DNA of 24,123 nucleotides, from the NCBI GenBank assembly GCA_964628455.1, contig CAZVPD010000039.1, positions 1-24,123 on the forward strand, read 5' to 3'. This document shows, piece by piece, positions 8,621-16,404 of the stretch. This stretch comes from JAQVWU01 sp964628455. GTDB lineage: Bacteria; Bacillota; Clostridia; Oscillospirales; CAG-272. Position 1 is the first letter of the stretch. The number at the start of each line of letters is the position of its first letter. Under the pieces are notes generated by a model. It did no database searches, was not told where the DNA came from, and saw nothing but the letters and a program-made list of their open reading frames with translations. The translations under genes and the position numbers were made by a program.

Positions 8621-9361
8621 ATGAAAATCGAAATTTATGCCTCCCCTGCCGAAATGGGCAAGCGCGCCGCGGACAGCATCGCGGACAGACTGCGCTCCGC
8701 CATAAAAAGCCTCGGGTCCGCCCGGCTCCTTCTCTCCACGGGGGCGTCGCAGTTTCCGATGTTTGACGCGCTGGTCCATGAAGATGTCGACTGGAGCAAA
8801 GTCGAGATGTTCCATCTGGACGAGTATATCGCCCTTTCCGTTTCTCATAAAGCGAGTTTCCGCAAATACCTGAACGAACGTTTTGTCTCAAAAGTCAGCC
8901 TTCACGCGGCACACCTGATTGACGGTGAAGGCGATATCGCGGCGATCGCAGCCGATTTAAAGCAGAAGCTTGCCGCGCGCCCGATCGATGTCGGCGTGGT
9001 CGGAATCGGTGAAAACGGCCATATCGCTTTCAATGACCCTCCCGCCGATTTCGATACCGACGAGGCGTACATCGCGGTGCGGCTTGACGACCGCTGCAAG
9101 GCTCAGCAGGTCGGGGAAGGCTGGTTTGAAAACACCGCTGCCGTACCCGACAGAGCGCTCTCCATGACGGTCAGACAGATCATGAAGTGCAGAACCATCC
9201 TGTCGGTCGTTCCCCACGCGGTCAAGGCGGACGCCGTTTATTTTACCCTGAGCGGTCCGGTCACCAATACGGTTCCGGCGACCATTCTGAAAACACATCC
9301 GGACTGGAACCTGTTCCTCGACGGCGCCTCGGCCGCGCGTGTCGTAAAATTCCCCGTATGA
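8621..9361 (+). CDS. nagB: Glucosamine-6-phosphate deaminase/isomerase family protein
   Basis: At 246 residues it has the usual NagB length. Recognisable motifs are LLLSTGASQFPMF (substrate-phosphate loop), FHLDEYIAL (the catalytic Asp region), VGIGENGHIAFNDPP (the family signature with the catalytic His) and VPDRALSMTVRQIM. NagB converts glucosamine-6-phosphate to fructose-6-phosphate plus ammonia in the cytoplasm. The C-terminus (LFLDGASAARV) resembles NagB-like paralogues acting on other hexosamine or ketose phosphates, so the exact substrate is not certain. A strong AAGGAG site sits 7-8 nt before the ATG. Its TGA overlaps the start of bioY as ATGA. In context it would handle amino sugars released by upstream operon products. 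Confidence 0.88.
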   Translation: MKIEIYASPAEMGKRAADSIADRLRSAIKSLGSARLLLSTGASQFPMFDALVHEDVDWSKVEMFHLDEYIALSVSHKASFRKYLNERFVSKVSLHAAHLIDGEGDIAAIAADLKQKLAARPIDVGVVGIGENGHIAFNDPPADFDTDEAYIAVRLDDRCKAQQVGEGWFENTAAVPDRALSMTVRQIMKCRTILSVVPHAVKADAVYFTLSGPVTNTVPATILKTHPDWNLFLDGASAARVVKFPV

Positions 9362-9912
9362 CGAAAACCTCCGCCGGGCCTCGCCTGCGCGTTCTGATCG
9401 AAATCGCCCTGTTTTCGGCGGTGACGGCCATACTGGCGCAGATCGCCGTTCCTCTTCCTTCGGGGGTCCCGGCAACGCTTCAGACTTTTGCGGTCGCGCT
9501 CGCGGGCTGTTATCTCGGGCGGAAATACGGCACGGCATCGGTGCTGGTATACATTATGCTCGGGGCTGCGGGACTTCCCGTTTTCTCGTCTCTAAGGGGC
9601 GGTTTTGCCGTTATAACGGGTACCGCCGGCGGATTTATCATTGGCTTTCTGCCTCTAGCGGCATTATGCGGGCTGGGCGCCTCCATGAAAAGCAAAGCGG
9701 CGGCGCATTCCGTTTCTTTGCTGGGACTTGCGGCCTGCCATCTGTGCGGCGTGCTTTGGTTTTCGTTTGTCGCCTCGACGGCGTTTCTTCCTGCCGCCGC
9801 TCTCGTTTCGCTGCCCTATCTCATCAAGGACGCGGTGTCCGTCTTCGCCGCGCTCTGGATCTCTTCCGCCGTAAAAACCGCGGTCACCAAAGCGGCAGGA
9901 AGACAGATTTAA
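9358..9912 (+). CDS. bioY: BioY biotin transporter (ECF S component)
   Basis: This 184-residue integral membrane protein has about six hydrophobic helices and the BioY pattern: AVTAILAQIAVPLPSGVPATLQT near the N-terminus, GCYLGRKYG, and YIMLGAAGLPVFSSLRGG (about 63-80). BioY binds biotin in the membrane and either works alone or uses a shared ECF energising module; no such module is in this window. The start is the ATG at 9358, which overlaps the nagB stop; the longer in-frame extension runs back through nagB and is not credible. Placement at the end of a sugar operon is unusual and no biotin-synthesis genes are adjacent. No biotin operator is obvious. Confidence 0.92.
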   Translation: MTKTSAGPRLRVLIEIALFSAVTAILAQIAVPLPSGVPATLQTFAVALAGCYLGRKYGTASVLVYIMLGAAGLPVFSSLRGGFAVITGTAGGFIIGFLPLAALCGLGASMKSKAAAHSVSLLGLAACHLCGVLWFSFVASTAFLPAAALVSLPYLIKDAVSVFAALWISSAVKTAVTKAAGRQI

Positions 9913-9936
9913 AAGAACCGGTTTGGGAATATAAAA

Positions 9937-9965
9937 AGTGCCGGACGGCTGACCCGTCCGGCACT
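9937..9965. terminator. Bidirectional terminator between bioY and the minus-strand solute-binding gene
   Basis: A perfect 12-bp stem (AGTGCCGGACGG / CCGTCCGGCACT) closes a 5-nt CTGAC loop. On the minus strand it is followed by TTTTTAT, so it terminates the leftward gene strongly; on the plus strand the tail (CTTCTTGT) is weaker. Confidence 0.9.
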
Positions 9966-9975
9966 CTTCTTGTAA

Positions 9976-11448
9976 CTATTCCGTCGCTTCGTAGCTCGAG
10001 ATAAACGCATCGAGCTTTTTCTGCACCGCTTCCGTTTTCTTTTCCATCGACGAAACAAACGTGTTTGACGATGCGGTAAGGACCGAGACATAGACCGAAC
10101 GCAGGTCGCTTGCCCAGGAAAGGTCTCCCGCCCAGTCGTATACTTTGGAGGCGAATATATAGGTAAGCATATCCTGCGATTCGACGTCGCGGATCAGTTT
10201 TGATTCGAGCAGCACGTCGTACAGAGCTGCCGTTACGGTGTCCGATGAGAACGCGCTCATCACTTCAAGCACCGTTCCCGCTTTTTCGGGATCGTCCGAG
10301 GTCAGAGGCACCGCAAGCGCGGTGGTCCATCCGTTTGAAACATAAGCGCTGTAATTTTCCTGTTCCTCGTTCCGTTTGGGCATCGGCAGAACGCCGAAGT
10401 CATCCTCCATGGCGCGGAAATCCGAAAGGCTTCCCACCATTTCGCCGAAGAACATGACCCGTCCTTCTTTAAACGCCTTGATATATTCACCCTTAAGGTA
10501 AACCGCCTGGTTGTCCTTATGGAAATCATACAGCTCGCCGACGACGTTGACGAGATTCTCGGAATTGTTGACCGTGATCATGCCCTCGGAATCGACCGAA
10601 CTCATTTTTTCGCCCAAGGCGTAGATCAGATGAAGCACGGAATGCTCATGATTGACATATCCGAACTGATCGTCGTCGATTTTCAGAGCTCCGTCGCCGT
10701 TGAGGTCCGAGGAGGACGCTTTCGTCATCTCGGCGAATTTGTCAAACGTCCATTTTTCCGCAACCACCGTGTCATAGGGCAGGTCGAAGCCGAGGTCGGT
10801 GCATAGATTTTTGTTAAAATATAAGGTCATCACGGCGTAATCGTCGTAATAATTGATGTCACCGGCTATGGCATACAGTTTTTTATTGAACATGGTGAAA
10901 CCCGGGACGATGTTTTTATCCCACCACGGGGCGGTTGTATCGATCGATCCGATACCGAGTATGTTGTATAGCAGGTTTTCGGTCGACGAATTCATCAGGA
11001 AATCAAGCCGGTTCAGCACCGCGTCAAACGCTTTGTCTCCGGCCATAACGGATTTTTTCAGGGTCGATGTGGCGGCGTCGGTGGAATCCGCCCATACCGG
11101 TTCGAGAACGATACCGAGCAGTTCTTCCGTCTGCATGTTGCGTTTGAAGATGGCGTCGTTCAGCACGTCGCCTGTCTGCGCTTCGTAGTAGATCTCGTTT
11201 TCGTTCTCCCCGGTCTTGCCGTAAAAATGCGCGCCCGGCTTGGGCGTCAGGATGCGGAATACAACCCCATCGTAACCTGTTCCCGCGAATTTTCCGCGGA
11301 TGATGTCGGAGTTTGAGGGTTCGGTCACTTCGGGTTCTGTTTCGGCGGGGACGATTTTTTCCACGGGTTCGGCCGCAGCCTCTGCGCACGCGAAGAGACT
11401 GCAGGTCAGAAGGATAAGCGCAAGAAGGACCGATACTGCTTTTTTCAC
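9976..11448 (-). CDS. Extracellular solute-binding lipoprotein (sugar type), copy 2
   Basis: This 490-residue protein starts at a GTG (11448) 6 nt downstream of GGGAGGT, which is better than the upstream ATG at 11505. A lipoprotein signal with LFAC (Cys21) follows the hydrophobic core. It is paralogous to the copies at 5290 and 18522: VVFRILTP, VLNDAIFKRN, YFNKNLC and VLPMPKRNEEQENYSAYVS occur in the same order. An EF-hand-like loop DLNGDGALKIDD lies at 10672-10707. It should deliver a sugar-type ligand to an ABC importer, but no permease is nearby. It lies 107 nt downstream of hprK on the same strand, with only a poorly spaced promoter candidate in between (TTGCAT-N19-TATGAT), so co-transcription with hprK and GH32 is possible but not shown. 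Confidence 0.88.
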   Translation of the reverse strand: MKKAVSVLLALILLTCSLFACAEAAAEPVEKIVPAETEPEVTEPSNSDIIRGKFAGTGYDGVVFRILTPKPGAHFYGKTGENENEIYYEAQTGDVLNDAIFKRNMQTEELLGIVLEPVWADSTDAATSTLKKSVMAGDKAFDAVLNRLDFLMNSSTENLLYNILGIGSIDTTAPWWDKNIVPGFTMFNKKLYAIAGDINYYDDYAVMTLYFNKNLCTDLGFDLPYDTVVAEKWTFDKFAEMTKASSSDLNGDGALKIDDDQFGYVNHEHSVLHLIYALGEKMSSVDSEGMITVNNSENLVNVVGELYDFHKDNQAVYLKGEYIKAFKEGRVMFFGEMVGSLSDFRAMEDDFGVLPMPKRNEEQENYSAYVSNGWTTALAVPLTSDDPEKAGTVLEVMSAFSSDTVTAALYDVLLESKLIRDVESQDMLTYIFASKVYDWAGDLSWASDLRSVYVSVLTASSNTFVSSMEKKTEAVQKKLDAFISSYEATE

Positions 11449-11555
11449 TGAAATACCTCCCGAAAATTTATCGTATGGATCGATTGCGGACCGTATAAAA
11501 ATCATAGTGCCGGTGCAGGTTTACGATGCAAGTATCCCGGACAAGGCGCAGTCTT

Positions 11556-12494
11556 TTATGCGTTCGGTTTTTCGACATCCATCTGCCCCATCAGGATCCT
11601 GTTGAATTCCGCAGCCGTATCGTACCCCATTTTTTTCTGGCGGTTGTTCATAGCCGCGATTTCGAGGATGATCGCAAGATTTCGTCCGGGTTTGACCGGG
11701 ATCGTGGACATCGGTATGGTAATGCCCATAATGGTCATATACTCCGTGTCTACTCCGAACCTGTCATACATCTTGCCCTGGACCCACGGTTCCAGATTGA
11801 TGACCAGATCGATCTTCTCTGTTTCCTTCACGGACCCCATACCGAAAATCCGGCGCACATCCACGATCCCGATGCCCCTGAGTTCGACAAAATATTTAAT
11901 CAGGTCGGGAGCGGTCCCGACAAGGGTTTTGGACGACACTTTTTTGATTTCAACCGCGTCGTCTGCGATAAAGCGGTGTCCCCGCTTGACGAGTTCGATG
12001 GCGGTCTCGCTTTTTCCTATGCCGCTGTCCCCTATGATCAGAAGCCCTTCGCCGTAAACTTCGACCAGAACGCCGTGCCGGGTGATGCGGGGAGCGAGTT
12101 TCAGGTTCAGTAAAGCGATCAGTGCGGCCATGAATTCCGATGTCGGCTGTGCCGCCGTCAGCAGCGGGATCTCGTATTGTTCGGCAGCGCTTTCCAGTTC
12201 GGGATGGATTTCGAGCGAGGTCGAATAAATAACGGCGACAGGTTTGCGGGACATAAATTCGCTGACGCGGGTTTTCCGCGTGACCGGATCAAAAGAGGAG
12301 ATATATTCGTGTTCTCCCTTACCTATGATCTGTATGCGTCCGGCCTCAAAATGTCCGAAAAAGCCGGAAAGCGCCAGCCCCGGCCTGTTTACCTCGGCGC
12401 GGGAGACGAGAACGGTCTTCTCGGGAGGCATGTAAACGATACCGAGCTGCAGCTCGTCGATGATCTTATCAATTGAAACCGTATATTCTTCCAT
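11556..12494 (-). CDS. hprK: HPr kinase/phosphorylase
   Basis: At 312 residues it has the standard HprK length. The C-terminal catalytic domain carries RHGVLVEVYG (His140 region), the Walker A loop GDSGIGKS (155-162), FIADDAVEI with the catalytic Asp pair (178-179), and the HprK signature VELRGIGIVDVRRIFGMGSV (about 203-222). The N-terminal ~130 residues fit the MurF-like domain. It phosphorylates HPr on Ser46 and reverses the reaction, controlling carbon catabolite repression together with CcpA in Firmicutes. The ATG is only 11 nt after the GH32 stop, with AAGGGG in the gap, so it is co-transcribed with GH32. This differs from the more common linkage of hprK with lgt or cell-wall genes. Confidence 0.97.
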   Translation of the reverse strand: MEEYTVSIDKIIDELQLGIVYMPPEKTVLVSRAEVNRPGLALSGFFGHFEAGRIQIIGKGEHEYISSFDPVTRKTRVSEFMSRKPVAVIYSTSLEIHPELESAAEQYEIPLLTAAQPTSEFMAALIALLNLKLAPRITRHGVLVEVYGEGLLIIGDSGIGKSETAIELVKRGHRFIADDAVEIKKVSSKTLVGTAPDLIKYFVELRGIGIVDVRRIFGMGSVKETEKIDLVINLEPWVQGKMYDRFGVDTEYMTIMGITIPMSTIPVKPGRNLAIILEIAAMNNRQKKMGYDTAAEFNRILMGQMDVEKPNA

Positions 12495-12505
12495 TGGATA
12501 CCCCT

Positions 12506-13966
12506 TTAATCACACGGCTGACCGATGATTGATTTTAATCCGTAAATTTTTTGCGAAACGATATCGGCGTTAGTCGTTTCCAGGGGGGGAAGACCGAAAT
12601 CGCATTCAAATCCCCGCGCCATGATATATTCGCCGCCGCCGAAATAGGCCTCATACCCCGTACGGTCGGCAATGATCCGGATTATGAGCGTGCGGTCCCT
12701 GCCGGCAGGAACGGAATCAAGCGGTTCGGTATGGCCGAATACGGTAAAAGAAGCGTTGTCCCGCAGAGAAAGCTCCGCTTCGATATCGCATGCGGTTCCG
12801 CTGCCTGGGATATAGGGCTCCCGGAGCGAATCGAACTCCGGTATGGGATAAGCGCACAGAACCAGGCGCGCGCCCCGGCGCCGGATGGAAATGTCCGCCG
12901 GAACCGACATCTCGCAGTTGAAGGGCATGCCTGCGTTCCCCGCGGTCTGTGCGGTATTCCATGACATGCGTATACGTCTGCCCCCGTCGATGCCCGAATA
13001 GGTCTGCGCGGCGTACAATACGTTCGGTCCGTCATGCAGACTGCCGTGCTCCTGCACCGGTATGAACAGACCGCCTTCAAAACCGCCGATGTAATAGCGG
13101 TCGGACGCTCCGGTGAACACCCAGTAGAGGGTGTCTTCAAAGGCGAGGGGGTAAAAATCGGGGCATTCGCTGTCGTCCGGCAGTTCGATCCGCTGAAATT
13201 CCGTCCATTGAAGCAGGTCGGCGGAGCTCAGCAGCGTATAGGTGTTGCCCTCGAGATAGAGAGCCATGATATAGCAGCCGAGTTCATCGCACCGGACGAC
13301 TTTCGGGTCCCTGTTTGCCCCTGCAATATGCGGAACGACGGGATTGCCCGGGTATTTTACAAAGCTTTTGCCCCCGTCGGCCGAATAAGCCATGCACTGG
13401 GTAAACGGTTCGCCCGCCGCCGTGTAATACAGCAGGAGCATGTCCTCTTCTCCGCTTTTCAGTCCCGTCAGATTGTGTATGTCCGTGATCGCGCTGCCCG
13501 AATACATGGTCCCCGATTTGTCGGGATAAAGCGCGATCTCTTTTTCCTCCCAGTGCAGAAGGTCACGGCTTACCGCGTGTCCCCAGTGCATGTTGCCCCA
13601 CTGGGTCCCGCCGGGATTGTGCTGGAAGAAAAGATGATAGGTCCCTTTATAAAAGATCAGTCCGTTGGGGTCGTTTGTCCAGCCCAGGCGCGGCGTGAAG
13701 TGAACCTGCGGACGCAGCCGCTCCCTGTAGATGTCCCCGGGAAGGTTGTCCGAGAGTGTAAATTCATCGCTGCCGAGGTTTATTCCGGCCGTTTCACCCG
13801 CAAACCGCGCGAGCGGTATATAACTGTGATAAGCCGGATTGACGCTGTCCAGTTTTATCTGAAGGACGTACGGGTCCCCTTTTGCACTTGTCAGGACGAC
13901 TTCACGCAGGGGCGAATGGTTGCCGACAGGCAGGACCAGGTATTTTTTTTCGGTGTTTATGATCAT
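12506..13966 (-). CDS. GH32 beta-fructosidase (levanase/invertase type), probably cytoplasmic
   Basis: This 486-residue protein has all three GH32 catalytic blocks: WTNDPNG (96-102, nucleophile Asp99), NRDPKV with the transition-state Asp (218-223), and SECPDFYPL with the acid/base Glu267. WGHAVSRDLLHW (128-139) and YSGSA are further family markers. It hydrolyses sucrose, inulin or levan-type fructosyl bonds. A ~90-residue N-terminal beta-rich extension precedes the five-bladed propeller, as in some levanases. No signal peptide is visible, so it probably acts inside the cell on imported oligosaccharides. The ATG at 13966 follows GGGGAG by 8-9 nt; an upstream ATG at 14017 lacks a comparable site. 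A consensus promoter lies about 87 nt upstream. It is the first gene of an operon with hprK. Confidence 0.95.
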   Translation of the reverse strand: MIINTEKKYLVLPVGNHSPLREVVLTSAKGDPYVLQIKLDSVNPAYHSYIPLARFAGETAGINLGSDEFTLSDNLPGDIYRERLRPQVHFTPRLGWTNDPNGLIFYKGTYHLFFQHNPGGTQWGNMHWGHAVSRDLLHWEEKEIALYPDKSGTMYSGSAITDIHNLTGLKSGEEDMLLLYYTAAGEPFTQCMAYSADGGKSFVKYPGNPVVPHIAGANRDPKVVRCDELGCYIMALYLEGNTYTLLSSADLLQWTEFQRIELPDDSECPDFYPLAFEDTLYWVFTGASDRYYIGGFEGGLFIPVQEHGSLHDGPNVLYAAQTYSGIDGGRRIRMSWNTAQTAGNAGMPFNCEMSVPADISIRRRGARLVLCAYPIPEFDSLREPYIPGSGTACDIEAELSLRDNASFTVFGHTEPLDSVPAGRDRTLIIRIIADRTGYEAYFGGGEYIMARGFECDFGLPPLETTNADIVSQKIYGLKSIIGQPCD

Positions 13967-14052
13967 ATGTCCGACTCCCCGTAATGTTTGATAAGAAAGA
14001 TTGCCGGCACAGAACAATGTTTTTTCTTGTTTTTACCTGCAATATCTGCACT

Positions 14053-14081
14053 ATTATAACAGTATATCATTGACAAGTCAA
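14053..14081 (-). promoter_or_regulatory. Consensus promoter for the GH32-hprK operon
   Basis: On the minus strand TTGACT (14076-14081) and a perfect TATAAT (14053-14058) are separated by 17 nt. The predicted leader before the GH32 ATG is about 80 nt. The -35 box abuts that of the divergent thpR promoter. Confidence 0.85.
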
Positions 14082-14098
14082 GAGTTAAGCGATATAAT
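14070..14098 (+). promoter_or_regulatory. Perfect-consensus promoter for thpR
   Basis: TTGACA (14070-14075), 17 nt, TATAAT (14093-14098) is an exact sigma-A consensus. Its -35 box touches the -35 box of the divergent GH32 promoter, together forming TTGACAAGTCAA. Confidence 0.88.
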
Positions 14099-14111
14099 GA
14101 TAACGGCGTAA

Positions 14112-14133
14112 GGACACCGGGGATCCCGTGTCC
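14112..14133 (+). promoter_or_regulatory. Hairpin in the thpR leader
   Basis: GGACAC-C-GGG pairs with CCC-GTGTCC, a 9-bp stem with one bulged C and a GAT loop. It begins about 7 nt after the expected transcription start and ends 22 nt before the GGAGG site. No T-run follows, so it looks like a 5' stabilising or regulatory hairpin rather than a terminator. Confidence 0.5.
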
Positions 14134-14167
14134 CGGCCTATACACATTATTCGGCGGAGGTTTGGAT

Positions 14168-14695
14168 ATGCGTCTGTTTATCGCCTTGACATTCAGCGAA
14201 GAAGTGCTCAATCATTTATGCGAAGTGATCGCGCGGCTGAAAGCACAGTCCTTCAAAGGCAATTTTTCATCGCGCTCAACGCTTCATGCCACGCTGGCCT
14301 TTATCGGCGAAACGGAAAAAACGGATAAAGTCATCGCAGCCATGGACAGCGTGACGGTTTCCCCTTTTACACTCGTCCTCGGAGGCTACGGGATTTTTAA
14401 AAAGCGTACCGGCAACGTCCACTGGGCGGGGATCAAAGTATCGCCCGAACTGACCGCCCTGCGCGGACAGCTGGTCACCGCGCTGGAAGAAAACGGATTA
14501 CCGGCGGATGACGGCGAATACAATCCGCATCTTACACTCGGACGCGAGGTCGAAACGGTCACCTCTTTCAATCCGGCCGCTTTTTCGCGTTCCGTACCGC
14601 GGCAGGAGCAGCCCGTAACCGAAATCACCCTGATGAAAAGCGAACATATAGACGGCAGGCTTACCTATACGCCCGTATATGTAAAAAAACTCTGA
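14168..14695 (+). CDS. thpR: RNA 2',3'-cyclic phosphodiesterase (2H family)
   Basis: This 175-residue protein has the two HxTx motifs that define the 2H phosphoesterases: HATLAF (His40) and HLTLGR (His121), in the spacing typical for ThpR/LigT. It also has the N-terminal MRLFIAL and the NVHWAGI strand. The family opens 2',3'-cyclic phosphates on RNA ends and in vitro can ligate tRNA halves. The start is the ATG at 14168, 7 nt after GGAGG; a TTG two codons earlier is in frame but less likely. It stands alone between its own consensus promoter and a terminator, consistent with constitutive housekeeping expression. Confidence 0.95.
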   Translation: MRLFIALTFSEEVLNHLCEVIARLKAQSFKGNFSSRSTLHATLAFIGETEKTDKVIAAMDSVTVSPFTLVLGGYGIFKKRTGNVHWAGIKVSPELTALRGQLVTALEENGLPADDGEYNPHLTLGREVETVTSFNPAAFSRSVPRQEQPVTEITLMKSEHIDGRLTYTPVYVKKL

Positions 14696-14723
14696 CCGGA
14701 AAAAATACAGCCGAATGAATCAG

Positions 14724-14748
14724 CCCGCATCCCTTGAGACGATGCGGG
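14724..14748 (+). terminator. Terminator of thpR
   Basis: An 8-bp stem CCCGCATC / GATGCGGG with a 9-nt loop is followed by TTTAT. It is 28 nt past the thpR stop. The U-run is short, so efficiency is uncertain. Confidence 0.65.
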
Positions 14749-14868
14749 TTTATCCGTATATTGTTTTATGTCTTATTGATCACAGTCAAACGGAACCGGA
14801 CCTGCTGTATCCCGGAGAAAGTCTCCGGACAGGCCGGTCCGAGTCTTATTATTTCGGGAGGAAAAACA

Positions 14869-16215
14869 ATGAACAGGTCAGACGAACGGAACGGGCGGGA
14901 TGAACTGACGGATTTCCGGATCCTGCAGCGGGATGCGGACGGATATGCACGTTATACCTGGAGCGGCATACTGGAAAACGATCTGCCGGATAACGGGTCT
15001 TATGTCGCCGTCCGTGTAGTGAGGGAGGACGACAGCCTCAACGCGGTTTTCTGGACGCCGTGCAGGATGCGGGGGCGCTGCTGGTCTGCGGACCTGGTTA
15101 TTCCCGAAGGCGGCCTGTACCGCTTTGAGGCGGCGGTCCGCAATGGTTTAAATCTGTGGCTGGACAGGATCAAATGCGTGTACCATGTCGGAGTCGGAGA
15201 TATTTACGTCACGGCCGGCCAGAGCAATATGACCGGTTACGGCAGGGATTCGGCCTATGACCCTCCGTGCCTGGGCGTGCATGCGCTGACCAACAGGGGA
15301 AACTGGAGCATAGCCGCGCACCCGCTTTCCGATGCTTTGGGAAGTGTGTTCGGCTGTCCCGAAAACGCTGCGGGAACTTCTCCCGCGCTGTCTTTTGCGC
15401 GACGCCTTCACGACCGGCTGGGCGTCCCGGTCGGCATTCTGCCGGCTGCCGTCGGCGGCACGCCTCTGGCCGCCTGGAATCCGGAGGAGGAGGGGTCCTG
15501 CTGGAGGGAGATGTGCAGCCGGATAGACCGTACCGGCAGTTTCAAAGGATTTATCTGGTTTCAGGGCTGCTCCGATGCCAATCAAAAAGACGCTGCCGGT
15601 TACTTCGGGCGGTTTTGCCGTATGACAGCTTTATGGCGCGAAAAATTCGGTCCGCACCCGGTCCTTACGGTCCAGCTGAACCGCTGGACAGGTACCCCGG
15701 ACGGCGCAAACGATATCTTCTGGGGGCAGATCCGCGACGCCCAGAGGCGCGCGGCGCTTGAGGCCGAAGACGTGTATGTCGTGCCGTCCATAGATCTGCC
15801 GGTGACGGACGGGATCCACAACAGCTCGGGCGCCAATGTGATCATCGGCGAACGGCTGGCAAATACCGCGCTGGCCTGTGTATACGGCAAACCGGGTCAG
15901 ACCGCCGCGGCTGTCATCGGCGCGGAACAGACGGACGAATCCCATTTGCTGCTGCGTCTGACTCCCGGCCGCCATGTGTTTGCCATGGATAACCGCGCAG
16001 ACGGGATGAACGTGGAAGACCGGTCGGGTCTGACAGACTGTACGGAAGCCGTCGCTACAGAGGACGGACTTCTGGTGACAACGGCAAGGCCGTATACGCT
16101 GCCCGCGGAATTCCACTATGCGTGGCGCACCCGGCCCCCCGTCTTTCCGGTCAGGGATTTCTATGATATGCCGCTTTTGTCCTGTTACGGAGTGAAGATC
16201 GGGGAAAAGGCCTGA
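14869..16215 (+). CDS. SASA-type sialate/carbohydrate O-acetylesterase (SGNH fold)
   Basis: This 448-residue protein has no signal peptide. After an N-terminal beta-domain (about 25-105) the SGNH hydrolase blocks appear in order: TAGQSNM (nucleophile Ser119), AAVGGTPLAAW (block II, 194-203), IWFQGCSDANQ (block III, 229-239) and LPVTDGIHNSSG with Asp314 and His317 as catalytic partners. The family removes O-acetyl groups from sialic acid or plant and algal polysaccharides. In most relatives block III reads QGESN or QGESD; here the Glu is Cys. The ATG at 14869 follows GGGAGGA by 6-7 nt; a longer in-frame extension from 14734 runs through the thpR terminator and is rejected. The gene appears monocistronic. 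I cannot tell the substrate. Confidence 0.85.
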   Translation: MNRSDERNGRDELTDFRILQRDADGYARYTWSGILENDLPDNGSYVAVRVVREDDSLNAVFWTPCRMRGRCWSADLVIPEGGLYRFEAAVRNGLNLWLDRIKCVYHVGVGDIYVTAGQSNMTGYGRDSAYDPPCLGVHALTNRGNWSIAAHPLSDALGSVFGCPENAAGTSPALSFARRLHDRLGVPVGILPAAVGGTPLAAWNPEEEGSCWREMCSRIDRTGSFKGFIWFQGCSDANQKDAAGYFGRFCRMTALWREKFGPHPVLTVQLNRWTGTPDGANDIFWGQIRDAQRRAALEAEDVYVVPSIDLPVTDGIHNSSGANVIIGERLANTALACVYGKPGQTAAAVIGAEQTDESHLLLRLTPGRHVFAMDNRADGMNVEDRSGLTDCTEAVATEDGLLVTTARPYTLPAEFHYAWRTRPPVFPVRDFYDMPLLSCYGVKIGEKA

Positions 16216-16336
16216 AGCGTTCGATATTCCGAAAGTTTTTGTTTTATTTATTTTTGATTTTTATACCGATAAAAAGCAAAATACCGACAGAATTTATGAT
16301 TTCCGTTCTGTGTTTTGGACGGAACATCATATAATG
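16216..16336. other. AT-rich intergenic spacer
   Basis: This spacer holds several T-runs just after the esterase stop. A weak TTCG/CGAA stem at about 16219-16232 followed by GTTTTTG might act as a poor terminator. No ORF or RNA gene is evident. Confidence 0.3.
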
Positions 16337-16365
16337 TTGCATTTGTCTGTATGTTATGCTATAAT
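16337..16365 (+). promoter_or_regulatory. Promoter of the CysN-CysC-like operon
   Basis: TTGCAT (16337-16342), 17 nt, and a perfect TATAAT (16360-16365). The leader to the ATG at 16405 is about 33 nt and contains GGAGG at 16387-16391, somewhat far (13 nt) from the start. Confidence 0.7.
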
Positions 16366-16404
16366 ATCCGCATGTAGAACGATTCCGGAGGAAATAAAAC
16401 CCGA

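Noticed and set aside
12811..12846. A GAATCGAAC-type string resembling a tRNA T-arm
   Set aside because: It lies inside the GH32 coding sequence in frame (PEFDSLREPY), with no acceptor stem or cloverleaf around it.
14715..14903. 62-codon frame after thpR and the upstream extension of the esterase frame
   Set aside because: Both run through the thpR terminator hairpin; the esterase has a strong ribosome binding site at its internal ATG (14869).
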